Positions 46,301 to 53,730 of a stretch of 64,000 nucleotides of DNA are shown in pieces. The translations under genes were made by a program, and so were the position numbers. The notes under the pieces are model-generated. The model was not told the DNA's origin, did no database searches, and worked only from the letters and a program-made list of their open reading frames with translations. The DNA is taken from assembly GCA_945897805.1 (NCBI GenBank), contig CAMDFX010000009.1, positions 1-64,000 on the forward strand, read 5' to 3'. The DNA is from Chryseobacterium gleum (lineage in GTDB: Bacteria; Bacteroidota; Bacteroidia; Flavobacteriales_D; Crocinitomicaceae). Within the stretch, counting starts at the first letter, position 1. Every line of letters begins with the position of its first letter.

Positions 46301-46304
46301 TTTG
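46297..46304 (+). promoter_or_regulatory. -7 box TAAATTTG of NPP-type hydrolase gene
   Basis: An exact TAnnTTTG match, 19 bases upstream of the ATG at 46324; suggests an internal promoter in the locus. Confidence 0.45.
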
Positions 46305-46323
46305 TTTAAAATAAAAATTAGCC

Positions 46324-47559
46324 ATGAAAAAATTTATTACTTCCATTTTTGCACTTCTTTCTTTGAATGTTGCATTTTCATCCCAACCAAGAAAAGTACT
46401 TATAATTGGTATAGATGGACTTAGAGCCGATGCGCTTCAACAAGCGAATACTCCGAATATTGACAATCTGATTGCAGGAGGTTTTTATACTTATGAATCA
46501 TGGCATGAAGGAATTACAGTTTCTGGTCCTTCATGGTCAACAATTATGACAGGTGTTGAATATGAAAAACATGGTGTTACTAGTAATTCTTATTCTGGAA
46601 GTAATTATAATACCTATCCCTATTTTCCAACATTGGCTAAAACTTGTTTACAAGATTTGTATGCTGTTCAAATCGTACAATGGGCGCCAATGAGCGACAA
46701 TGTGTACAATGATGGATGGGATTTAAAATTAAAAGTTTGTGATGGTTGCGGTGCCAATAGTGTTTCAGCAACACAAACTCAATTAGCAAACCCTAATTTA
46801 GACGTTTTATTTACTTATTTTGATGAATGTGATCTAACTGGTCACTCTAGCGGTTTTAGCCCGCTAAATCCTGCGTATATGTCAGCAATTGAAACAGTTG
46901 ATGCTCATATTGGAAACATTATGACAGCCCTTTACAACAGACCAAATTATGCCAATGAAGATTGGATTGTACTTCTTACAACTGATCATGGTGGAATTGG
47001 AAATGGACATGGAGGAAATACTAATCTAGAAAGAAAAATTTGGTGGATTGGAAGTGGAAATAATCCTGTTGCTAATCAACTGACAGGTATTCAAGATCCA
47101 GGAAGTAGAGCGCTTGGGAATTTCAATGCAACTTTGGCGATACAAAATCCTTCTCAAGATGATATCGCAGTAACTGCTTTGGATCATTTATTTAGAGGAA
47201 CAGCTTGTAATCCATTTAATCCAGCTTGGGATTTTGATGGACAGTCTTGGTTGGATTCATTACATCAAGAAACATCAACCAATTCGCTAGCTAATATAAT
47301 TTCCAATGATTTTAATTTTAAAACCTTCCCGAATCCAAGCACAGATCTTGTTTCGGTTTGGTTTGAAAATGAAGCAAATGAAGCAATCAATTATAAATTA
47401 GTAGATAATCTTGGAAATATTGTGGAAGAGAAAAATAATGTTTCGCCAATGACTAAAAATAAATTAAATATTGACGTTTCAAATAAATCTGCTGGTGAGT
47501 ATTTTATTACCTTATTTATTGGAGGAAAAAGTAAAACAAACAAAATAATCATTAAGTAA
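46324..47559 (+). CDS. Secreted NPP/alkaline-phosphatase-superfamily hydrolase with T9SS tail
   Basis: A 411-residue protein with a signal peptide (ITSIFALLSLNVAFSSQ). The type I phosphodiesterase/NPP domain (about 24-315) keeps a two-metal site: the Asp of GIDGLRAD, the Ser/Thr nucleophile in ITVSGPSWSTIMTG, DECDLTGHS, TTDHGG and the later GHGG histidine. The last about 75 residues form a T9SS type A sorting domain (FKTFPNPSTDLVSV). The superfamily includes phosphodiesterases, NPPs and phosphonoacetate hydrolase. In this locus it may release phosphonate monoesters or free phosphonate outside the cell. Substrate is inferred from context only. Confidence 0.87.
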   Translation: MKKFITSIFALLSLNVAFSSQPRKVLIIGIDGLRADALQQANTPNIDNLIAGGFYTYESWHEGITVSGPSWSTIMTGVEYEKHGVTSNSYSGSNYNTYPYFPTLAKTCLQDLYAVQIVQWAPMSDNVYNDGWDLKLKVCDGCGANSVSATQTQLANPNLDVLFTYFDECDLTGHSSGFSPLNPAYMSAIETVDAHIGNIMTALYNRPNYANEDWIVLLTTDHGGIGNGHGGNTNLERKIWWIGSGNNPVANQLTGIQDPGSRALGNFNATLAIQNPSQDDIAVTALDHLFRGTACNPFNPAWDFDGQSWLDSLHQETSTNSLANIISNDFNFKTFPNPSTDLVSVWFENEANEAINYKLVDNLGNIVEEKNNVSPMTKNKLNIDVSNKSAGEYFITLFIGGKSKTNKIIIK

Positions 47560-47580
47560 ATTACTTAAAATAATCATGTT

Positions 47581-49581
47581 ATGAAAAATTTAGTACTTTT
47601 TAGTTTACTATCAGTTTTCAACTGTTTTGCTCAAGTCAATTCTGTCGGTTCTGGAAATTGTTTAGATTTTGAATCCAACACTGCGAACAACAATTATTGT
47701 GATTTAGGAAATTTAACTCAATTAAATACTAGCGATTTTACTTTTGAATGCTGGATGAAAGTAAATACTGTAACTGATGATGAAGCTTTCTTTTCAAATA
47801 AAGATTGGTCTTCAGGAAATAATACAGGGTTTGTTTTTGATGTGCAAGATAATGGTTCGGTTATGAAATTTAATTTTAAAGACCCTTCTAATCCAAGAAA
47901 GGACTTGACTTTGAATGTTGACGAAGTGAAATTGGATTGGTTTCATCTTGCAGCAACGTACAAAAGAGGAGGGTATTTTACAGTTTACATAAATGGCGTT
48001 GCCAAAGACAGTTTAGATGTAAGTTCTATCACAGGATCTTTTTTGTCAGCTTACACATATAAACTTGGGCAAGACGGAACTGGAAATTATTTTTGGAATG
48101 GAGCTAACCCGAAATTCAATGGTAAAATAGACGAAGTTAGAATTTGGGATGATATTAGGTCTGTCAATGAAATCAGAACAAATATGTGTAAAAAAGTAAG
48201 TCCTTCAGCGGCTAATTTGTATGCATATTATACTTGTGACGAAACAGCAGGAACAACATTAACCGATAGCTCAGTAAATGGATTTAATGGGTCGTTAATT
48301 AATTCAATTAATTCAATTTGGAAAATTTCGGGAGCTCCTATAGGAGATGAAAGTCTTTTCTTGTATGGTGCAAATATTGGTGCAAATACCTTCGAATTTA
48401 CCAGTTCAAATTTAGGGAATTTTAAACTTTCAAACATCTTAAATTCAACGGGAATTCATTTGTATAAAGTTGCAAATGTTCCTGTGATTTCAAATGGATT
48501 AAATTTATTGGTTGCTGACAATAGTTATTATGGTGTGTTTTCAGTTGATACAAATGCACAACTTAGCTATAAATTTGAAAGTAATTATGCTACAAATAGT
48601 TCCGCGCTATTAAATGAAGCAAACTTACTTTTATACAACAGAGTGAAAAGTGACGCACCAGTTTGGAGTATTTTTCAATCAAATCTAGACTTAGCAAACA
48701 ATATTATCAGCAAATCAGAAATCAATTACAAAAAAGAATTCATACTTGGTTTGCAATCTACTGCTTCTTGCGATTTTCCAACAAATATTTTAAATGTGAG
48801 TTCAACAATTAATTCTGCAACATTTAGTTGGGTAAATGGTTCTACTCCAGATAATAATATCCAATGGGGGCCGCAAGGATTTGTATTAGGGAACGGAACT
48901 GCAATTGTAAATACTTCCACTAATCCTACTACCATCGCTGGCTTGATTGCGAACAATTTATATGACTTTTATATTCAAGATACGTGCAATGCATCAGGAG
49001 CAAGTACTTGGGTTGGACCATTTCCGTTCACCACTTTGACTTGTGCGATTCCCTCAAATCTCTCAGCGACAAATATTACTTACAACGCAGCATTATTGTC
49101 TTGGACATCAACTAATCCACAAGCTAATTTTGATATCGAATGGGGTCCGTCTGGTTTTACTTTAGGATTGGGAATTCCTGTTTCTGGTATCTCAGGTTCT
49201 ACATCCTATTTGTTAAATGGATTAGCTGCAAACACTGAATACGCTTATTATGTGAGAACTAATTGCGGTGGAGGAAGTACTAGTTTTTATGCCGGACCGT
49301 TTATTTTTACAACAACCATAAATGATGCCGGCGTTGAAAGCTTACAGTCTGAAAGTCGTTTCAAAATTTTCCCTAATCCATCCAAGGGTAATTTTAACCT
49401 AGAATTTTCAGACAACCAAGCCAAATCGCTTAAAATCGTAAATGTATTAGGTGAAACAGTTTACCAAGAAAATCAGATTAATTCCGCTAAAAGTCTTAAA
49501 ATTGATTTAAGCGAAACTGAAAAAGGATTGTATTACATCATTTTAGACAATCAGTCAATTCAAAAATTGATTTTGAACTAG
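47581..49581 (+). CDS. LamG/FN3 surface protein with T9SS tail
   Basis: A 666-residue secreted protein. It has a signal peptide (LVLFSLLSVFNCFAQ), a concanavalin/LamG domain (about 20-225: FTFECWMKVNTVTDDEAFFS, GKIDEVRIWDDIRS), a middle region, two FN3-like repeats (about 395-580, sharing WGPxGFxLGxG phrases) and a T9SS sorting domain (about 590-666: FKIFPNPSKGNFNLEF). It is not an enzyme by sequence and probably binds a glycan or particle at the cell surface. It lies 21 bases after the NPP-type gene and ends at a terminator-like hairpin. Confidence 0.85.
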   Translation: MKNLVLFSLLSVFNCFAQVNSVGSGNCLDFESNTANNNYCDLGNLTQLNTSDFTFECWMKVNTVTDDEAFFSNKDWSSGNNTGFVFDVQDNGSVMKFNFKDPSNPRKDLTLNVDEVKLDWFHLAATYKRGGYFTVYINGVAKDSLDVSSITGSFLSAYTYKLGQDGTGNYFWNGANPKFNGKIDEVRIWDDIRSVNEIRTNMCKKVSPSAANLYAYYTCDETAGTTLTDSSVNGFNGSLINSINSIWKISGAPIGDESLFLYGANIGANTFEFTSSNLGNFKLSNILNSTGIHLYKVANVPVISNGLNLLVADNSYYGVFSVDTNAQLSYKFESNYATNSSALLNEANLLLYNRVKSDAPVWSIFQSNLDLANNIISKSEINYKKEFILGLQSTASCDFPTNILNVSSTINSATFSWVNGSTPDNNIQWGPQGFVLGNGTAIVNTSTNPTTIAGLIANNLYDFYIQDTCNASGASTWVGPFPFTTLTCAIPSNLSATNITYNAALLSWTSTNPQANFDIEWGPSGFTLGLGIPVSGISGSTSYLLNGLAANTEYAYYVRTNCGGGSTSFYAGPFIFTTTINDAGVESLQSESRFKIFPNPSKGNFNLEFSDNQAKSLKIVNVLGETVYQENQINSAKSLKIDLSETEKGLYYIILDNQSIQKLILN

Positions 49582-49590
49582 AAATCAATC

Positions 49591-49623
49591 AGCAGTAGTT
49601 TTTAAAAGGACTACTGCTTTTTA
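49591..49623 (+). terminator. Hairpin terminator inside the locus
   Basis: AGCAGTAGT / ACTACTGCT (49591-49599, 49610-49618) followed by a T run, just after the LamG gene. It would partly or fully separate the extracellular genes from the PHP-DUF5690-oxidoreductase genes, which then need a promoter or read-through. Confidence 0.75.
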
Positions 49624-49636
49624 AACTTTAAACAAT

Positions 49637-50506
49637 TTGTGGACTAATTATCATTGTCACAGCAATTATTGCGATGGAAAATCCAATTTGGAGGAATATG
49701 TTATTTCTGCAATTGAGAAAAATTTTATGTCGATTGGTTTTTCTTCTCACACTCCCTTGCCATTTGAAAATGAGTGGAGCATGAAAGAAAGTAATCTTGG
49801 AAATTATGCTAATGAAATTGCATATTTAAAGGAGAAATATCAAAAGAAAATTGAAATTTATAGGTCATTAGAAATAGATTATATAGATCAAATTTTTGAT
49901 AAAAATCATTCAATTTTAGCAAATATTAAATTAGACTACACCATTGGTTCATTGCATTTTCTTGGACAATTTGAAAATGGAAAACATTTTGAAATCGATG
50001 GGAATACTCAAATTTTTGTGAAAGGATTGGAAAGAATTTGGCAAAACGATCAAGATTTTTTGGTAACTAATTACTTTGAATCAATTTCAAAAATGATTGC
50101 AAACACAGCACCTACCGTCATTGGGCATTTCGATAAAATTAGATTTCACCAAGATTTAAATCAGAAATCAATAATTGATATTTATTCTGAGACGTACCAG
50201 AAAGAAGCGATAAAGTGTTTGACGACACTTTCTAAATCAGAATCTTTTTTGGAGATAAATACAAGAGGAATGTATAAGAAAGATCTTTCGGAACCATATC
50301 CTTCTTTAGATTTAATTCGCATTGCCAATGAACTCAATATTCCCTTATTACTAAATAGTGATTCGCACGCGCCTGCTGAAATTGATTCAAAATTCGCAGC
50401 GCTTGCGCCGATTTTAATTAAAAATGGTGTTCAGAAATTGAAAGTTTTAAAAGAAGGGTTTTGGATAGATGCCAAATTAACTGAAAATGGTTTAAAAATT
50501 CTTTGA
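49637..50506 (+). CDS. PHP-family phosphoesterase (histidinol-phosphatase-like)
   Basis: 289 residues from a TTG start; an in-frame stop lies just upstream, so no longer start exists. Metal ligands of the PHP barrel are visible: H6-x-H8 with CDGK, SSHTP, YRSLEIDYI, GSLHF, VIGHFD and NSDSHAP. HisK-type PHP enzymes hydrolyse phosphomonoesters, and some relatives act on phosphodiesters. No histidine gene is near, and it is 1 base ahead of the DUF5690 gene, so here it more likely cleaves a phosphonate or phosphate ester in the AEP route. Substrate unproven. Confidence 0.82.
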   Translation: MWTNYHCHSNYCDGKSNLEEYVISAIEKNFMSIGFSSHTPLPFENEWSMKESNLGNYANEIAYLKEKYQKKIEIYRSLEIDYIDQIFDKNHSILANIKLDYTIGSLHFLGQFENGKHFEIDGNTQIFVKGLERIWQNDQDFLVTNYFESISKMIANTAPTVIGHFDKIRFHQDLNQKSIIDIYSETYQKEAIKCLTTLSKSESFLEINTRGMYKKDLSEPYPSLDLIRIANELNIPLLLNSDSHAPAEIDSKFAALAPILIKNGVQKLKVLKEGFWIDAKLTENGLKIL

Positions 50507-50507
50507 A

Positions 50508-51794
50508 ATGTCAGCTAAAACTAAATTATTTCTGTCGAATTCAAATCCTAAAATCTTGACAATTTTTGCCACACTTGCGGCCTTTTGTATTTACACTTCC
50601 ATGTACGCTTTTAGAAAAGCATTTTCTGTGGCGGAATTTGAAAACATCACTTTTTTTGGCATCGATTATAAAATAATCTTGATTTCGGCTCAAATTATTG
50701 GGTATACAATTTCAAAATTTATTGGGATCAAAATAGTTGCTGAAATTACTTCAAAAAATAGGGGGAAATTGATTCTAGCTTTGACATTAATTTCAGGTTT
50801 TTCGCTTTTTCTTTTTGCCGTGATTCCTCAACCTTATAATATTATTTGCTTGTTTTTAAATGGATTACCTATTGGAATGATTTTCGGATTAGTTTATACC
50901 TATCTGGAAGGCAGAAAAATAACAGAAATATTGGTTTTGGGTCTTTCATTGACTATGATTGTTTCCTCAGGATTCATTAAATCAATTGGAAAATTGATTT
51001 TAAGTTTAGGTGTTTCTGAATTTTGGATGCCATTTGTGGTCGTTTTAACGTTTTTGCCTTTGCTACTTTTAGCTGTATGGATGCTCAATCAAATACCTGC
51101 GCCCTCAGAGGAAGACATTGAAAAACGTACAAAAAGAAATCCGATGCATAAGGCGGAACGAAAGCGCTTTTTGAGGGAGTTTAAGTTAGGTTTGATTTTT
51201 TTCCTATTGGCTTACACAATTTTGACTATGTTCAGAGACTTCAGAGATAATTTTGCAGTTGAAATTTGGAAAGATTTAGGTTTTGGCGATAATATTTCTA
51301 TTTATTCCAAAACTGAAATTCCAATTGGGATCTCTGTTGTAATCGTAATGACTTCGCTCAATTGGATCAAAAACAATACTAAAGCTTTTTATGTAATACA
51401 TTTAGTATCCATAGTTGGCGCAATGTCGATCGGGATTTCAACTTATTTATTTGAACTGCAAATAATATCTCCTTTTTTATGGATGACATTATTGGGTCTT
51501 GGTTTATATATTTCTTATATTCCAGCAAATACAATCTTTTTTGAGCGTCTAGTTTCTTCATTCAAGTACATCAGCACTGCTGGGTTTATGGTAACACTTG
51601 CTGATTTTTATGGATACTTCGGTAGCGTGGGAATTCTTTTTTATAAAAATTTTGGAAATAGTCAATTGAGTTATCTTAGTTTCTTTAAATCTGCAAGTTA
51701 CATTATTTCTTTTGCTGTTTCTTTCTTGTTCGTATTGTCATTTTTATATTTTTATACTAAAGTGAGAAGCCAAAATCAATCTTCAAATAAATAG
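50508..51794 (+). CDS. DUF5690 membrane transporter, OPA/GlpT-like
   Basis: A 428-residue protein with about 12 membrane spans. It matches DUF5690; the first span has FCIYTSMYAFRKAFSV, which strongly resembles the Y-x-x-M-Y-x-x-R-K opening of the organophosphate:phosphate antiporters (GlpT/UhpT), and a basic intracellular loop (KRTKRNPMHKAERKR) splits the two six-helix halves. In this locus it is the only inner-membrane transporter, so it is the best candidate importer of AEP or an AEP ester. The start follows the PHP stop by 1 base, and the oxidoreductase follows after 6. Confidence 0.8.
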   Translation: MSAKTKLFLSNSNPKILTIFATLAAFCIYTSMYAFRKAFSVAEFENITFFGIDYKIILISAQIIGYTISKFIGIKIVAEITSKNRGKLILALTLISGFSLFLFAVIPQPYNIICLFLNGLPIGMIFGLVYTYLEGRKITEILVLGLSLTMIVSSGFIKSIGKLILSLGVSEFWMPFVVVLTFLPLLLLAVWMLNQIPAPSEEDIEKRTKRNPMHKAERKRFLREFKLGLIFFLLAYTILTMFRDFRDNFAVEIWKDLGFGDNISIYSKTEIPIGISVVIVMTSLNWIKNNTKAFYVIHLVSIVGAMSIGISTYLFELQIISPFLWMTLLGLGLYISYIPANTIFFERLVSSFKYISTAGFMVTLADFYGYFGSVGILFYKNFGNSQLSYLSFFKSASYIISFAVSFLFVLSFLYFYTKVRSQNQSSNK

Positions 51795-51800
51795 GATATT

Positions 51801-52910
51801 GTGAAATATGATGTGTGTATTGTTGGAGCTGGAATTGTTGGTTTATCCCATGCTTATTGGTGTTCAAAAAAAGGGTTAAAGGTTTTAGTTGTCGACAAAG
51901 ATCAGTCTTGTCTGGGTGCTTCGATAAGAAATTTTGGCTTGTTTTGGGAAATTGGACAAGAGAAAGAATTTTCAGATATGGTCCAAATTTCTAAATCCGT
52001 TTGGAATGAATTTTTCACTGAAACAAATGCTTGGTACAAAAACAATGGTGCTTTAGGATTGGCATATCATGATGTTGAATATGAGGTTATTAGAGAATAT
52101 GTAAATGAATCATACGACCAATCTCACCAACTTTTAAGTAGCAAAGAAGTTGAAGGTTTATTCCCATATGTCAACGCTAGCAACTTGAAAGGGGCATTAT
52201 TGAGTAAAAATGAAAAAACAATAAACAGCAGGGAAACAATTCCCAAAATTAAAGAATGGTTAAAGGACAAATATAAAGTTGAGTTTTTAAATAATACCTT
52301 GATTATTGGAGAATCACTGCCAATCATTTTTACAAATCAGGGACAAATTAATGCGGAAAAGTTGATCGTAACCACTGGGTCTGATTATGAATATTTATTT
52401 CCAGAAGTATATAAAGGTGAAAATATTACAAAGTGTAAACTACAAATGCTTAAAACTAATCCAATAGTGACTAGAATTGAGCCAACACTTTTTTCGGCAA
52501 CTTCCTTTATTCATTATAATTCTTTTTCAATTTGCAAATCTTTAGAAGACTTAAGAAAACGAATAGCTAAGGAAAGTCCAGATATTATTTCTAATGGCAT
52601 AAATATATTGATTGCTCAAAATAATCACAATGAGTTATTGATAGGTGATTCACATATTTATTCAGATGCTGTTTCTCCCTTTAATTCTGAAAATATTGAT
52701 AATTCAATTTTAACAGGTGTTCACTCACTTTTGAAGAATGAAAAGCTTGAAATAAAAGAAAGATGGACAGGTGTTTACACTAAATCGATGGATAAAAAGT
52801 ATCTAGTTAAAAAGATAAGCGATAATATTTTAATAGTCAATGCTTTAGCAGGAGCTGGAATGACATTGAGTTTTGGATTAGCAAAAAAGACCATGGAAGA
52901 TTTTTTATAA
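51801..52910 (+). CDS. FAD-dependent oxidoreductase (TIGR03364-type) of phosphonate metabolism
   Basis: 369 residues from a GTG start. The N-terminus has the dinucleotide-binding CIVGAGIVGLSHA and LVVDKDQSCLGASIRNFG; the C-terminus has LIVNALAGAGMTLSFGLAKK. It belongs to the DAO superfamily and matches the TIGR03364 subgroup, which typically sits beside phnW and phosphonatase genes; relatives oxidise N-modified or other aminoalkyl phosphonates. Here it could bring a modified AEP into the pathway. The start sits 6 bases after DUF5690. Confidence 0.87.
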   Translation: MKYDVCIVGAGIVGLSHAYWCSKKGLKVLVVDKDQSCLGASIRNFGLFWEIGQEKEFSDMVQISKSVWNEFFTETNAWYKNNGALGLAYHDVEYEVIREYVNESYDQSHQLLSSKEVEGLFPYVNASNLKGALLSKNEKTINSRETIPKIKEWLKDKYKVEFLNNTLIIGESLPIIFTNQGQINAEKLIVTTGSDYEYLFPEVYKGENITKCKLQMLKTNPIVTRIEPTLFSATSFIHYNSFSICKSLEDLRKRIAKESPDIISNGINILIAQNNHNELLIGDSHIYSDAVSPFNSENIDNSILTGVHSLLKNEKLEIKERWTGVYTKSMDKKYLVKKISDNILIVNALAGAGMTLSFGLAKKTMEDFL

Positions 52911-52987
52911 AGTGATGTTCCACTGTTAAATCTAAATTAAACTCACAACATATTTATGTTATAAATAGGAAATAATTAGCTTAAAAT

Positions 52988-53002
52988 TATAGTATAAGTA
53001 AA
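52988..53002 (+). promoter_or_regulatory. Shared motif TATAGTATAAGTAAA, site 3
   Basis: Identical to the 15-mer at 40264-40278; eight bases before the -7 box of the HAD gene. Confidence 0.55.
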
Positions 53003-53009
53003 TTTAATG

Positions 53010-53017
53010 TAGTTTTG
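53010..53017 (+). promoter_or_regulatory. -7 box TAGTTTTG of HAD-phnW operon
   Basis: An exact TAnnTTTG match, 17 bases before the ATG at 53035; suggests a second promoter in the locus. Confidence 0.5.
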
Positions 53018-53034
53018 TAAAAAAATAAATTGAA

Positions 53035-53730
53035 ATGGGAATTAAACTAGTTGTATTAGACATGGCAGGTACGACTGTTCATGATGAAGACTTTGTAAAC
53101 GTTGCTTTACAAAACGCTTTGATGGAACAAAATGTTGATTGTTCAAGAGACGATATAAACTCTGTAATGGGAATGGCTAAACCTTTAGCTATCAAACTAT
53201 TGTTAGAAATGCGTGCTAAGGATAAAGAATCAATCACTAATGAATTAGTAAGTGAGATACACACTTCTTTTCAGAATAAAATGGTTGATTTTTATGATAA
53301 TTCGCAAACAATCAAAGAAATTGAAGGTGTTTCTGAAGCTTTTCGTCAGTTTAATAAAATGAATATCAAAGTTGCGATAGATACTGGTTTTGACAGAAGA
53401 ATTGCCAACGCTATTTTTCAAAGAGTAGGTTGGATTGAAAATGGATTAGTTGATTACACTGTAACCAGTGATGAAGTTGAAAACGGAAGACCGCATCCAG
53501 ACATGGTTTTTAAAGCAATGAAACATTTTGACATTTCTGACGCCAAGGAAGTTGTTAAAGTGGGAGATACACCTTCAGATTTGAACGAAGGAAATAATGC
53601 TGGTTGTGGGTTGAATATTGCTGTTTTATCTGGTGCTTGCACAAAAGAGGAACTTATTATTTGCCCACATAGTCATATTTTAGATAGTGTTGCCCAAATT
53701 CCAGAACTTTTAAAAGGTTTGCTTTTATGA
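53035..53730 (+). CDS. Phosphonatase-type HAD hydrolase (PhnX-like)
   Basis: A 231-residue HAD protein. Nucleophile loop LDMAGTTVHDEDF (D9), SDEVENGRPHPDMVF with the Lys/Arg-type loop, and KVGDTPSDLNEG. It matches the phosphonatase-like subgroup. In the cap, M45-G-M-A-K49 keeps the Met-x3-Lys spacing of PhnX (M49...K53), so the Schiff-base lysine needed for C-P cleavage of phosphonoacetaldehyde is present. Product would be acetaldehyde and phosphate. The stop overlaps the phnW start (ATGA), coupling the two steps. Confidence 0.88.
   Translation: MGIKLVVLDMAGTTVHDEDFVNVALQNALMEQNVDCSRDDINSVMGMAKPLAIKLLLEMRAKDKESITNELVSEIHTSFQNKMVDFYDNSQTIKEIEGVSEAFRQFNKMNIKVAIDTGFDRRIANAIFQRVGWIENGLVDYTVTSDEVENGRPHPDMVFKAMKHFDISDAKEVVKVGDTPSDLNEGNNAGCGLNIAVLSGACTKEELIICPHSHILDSVAQIPELLKGLLL

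Noticed and set aside
40357-49581. Polysaccharide-utilization locus
   Set aside because: No SusD, glycoside hydrolases, ECF sigma or HTCS; the inner genes are phosphonate enzymes.
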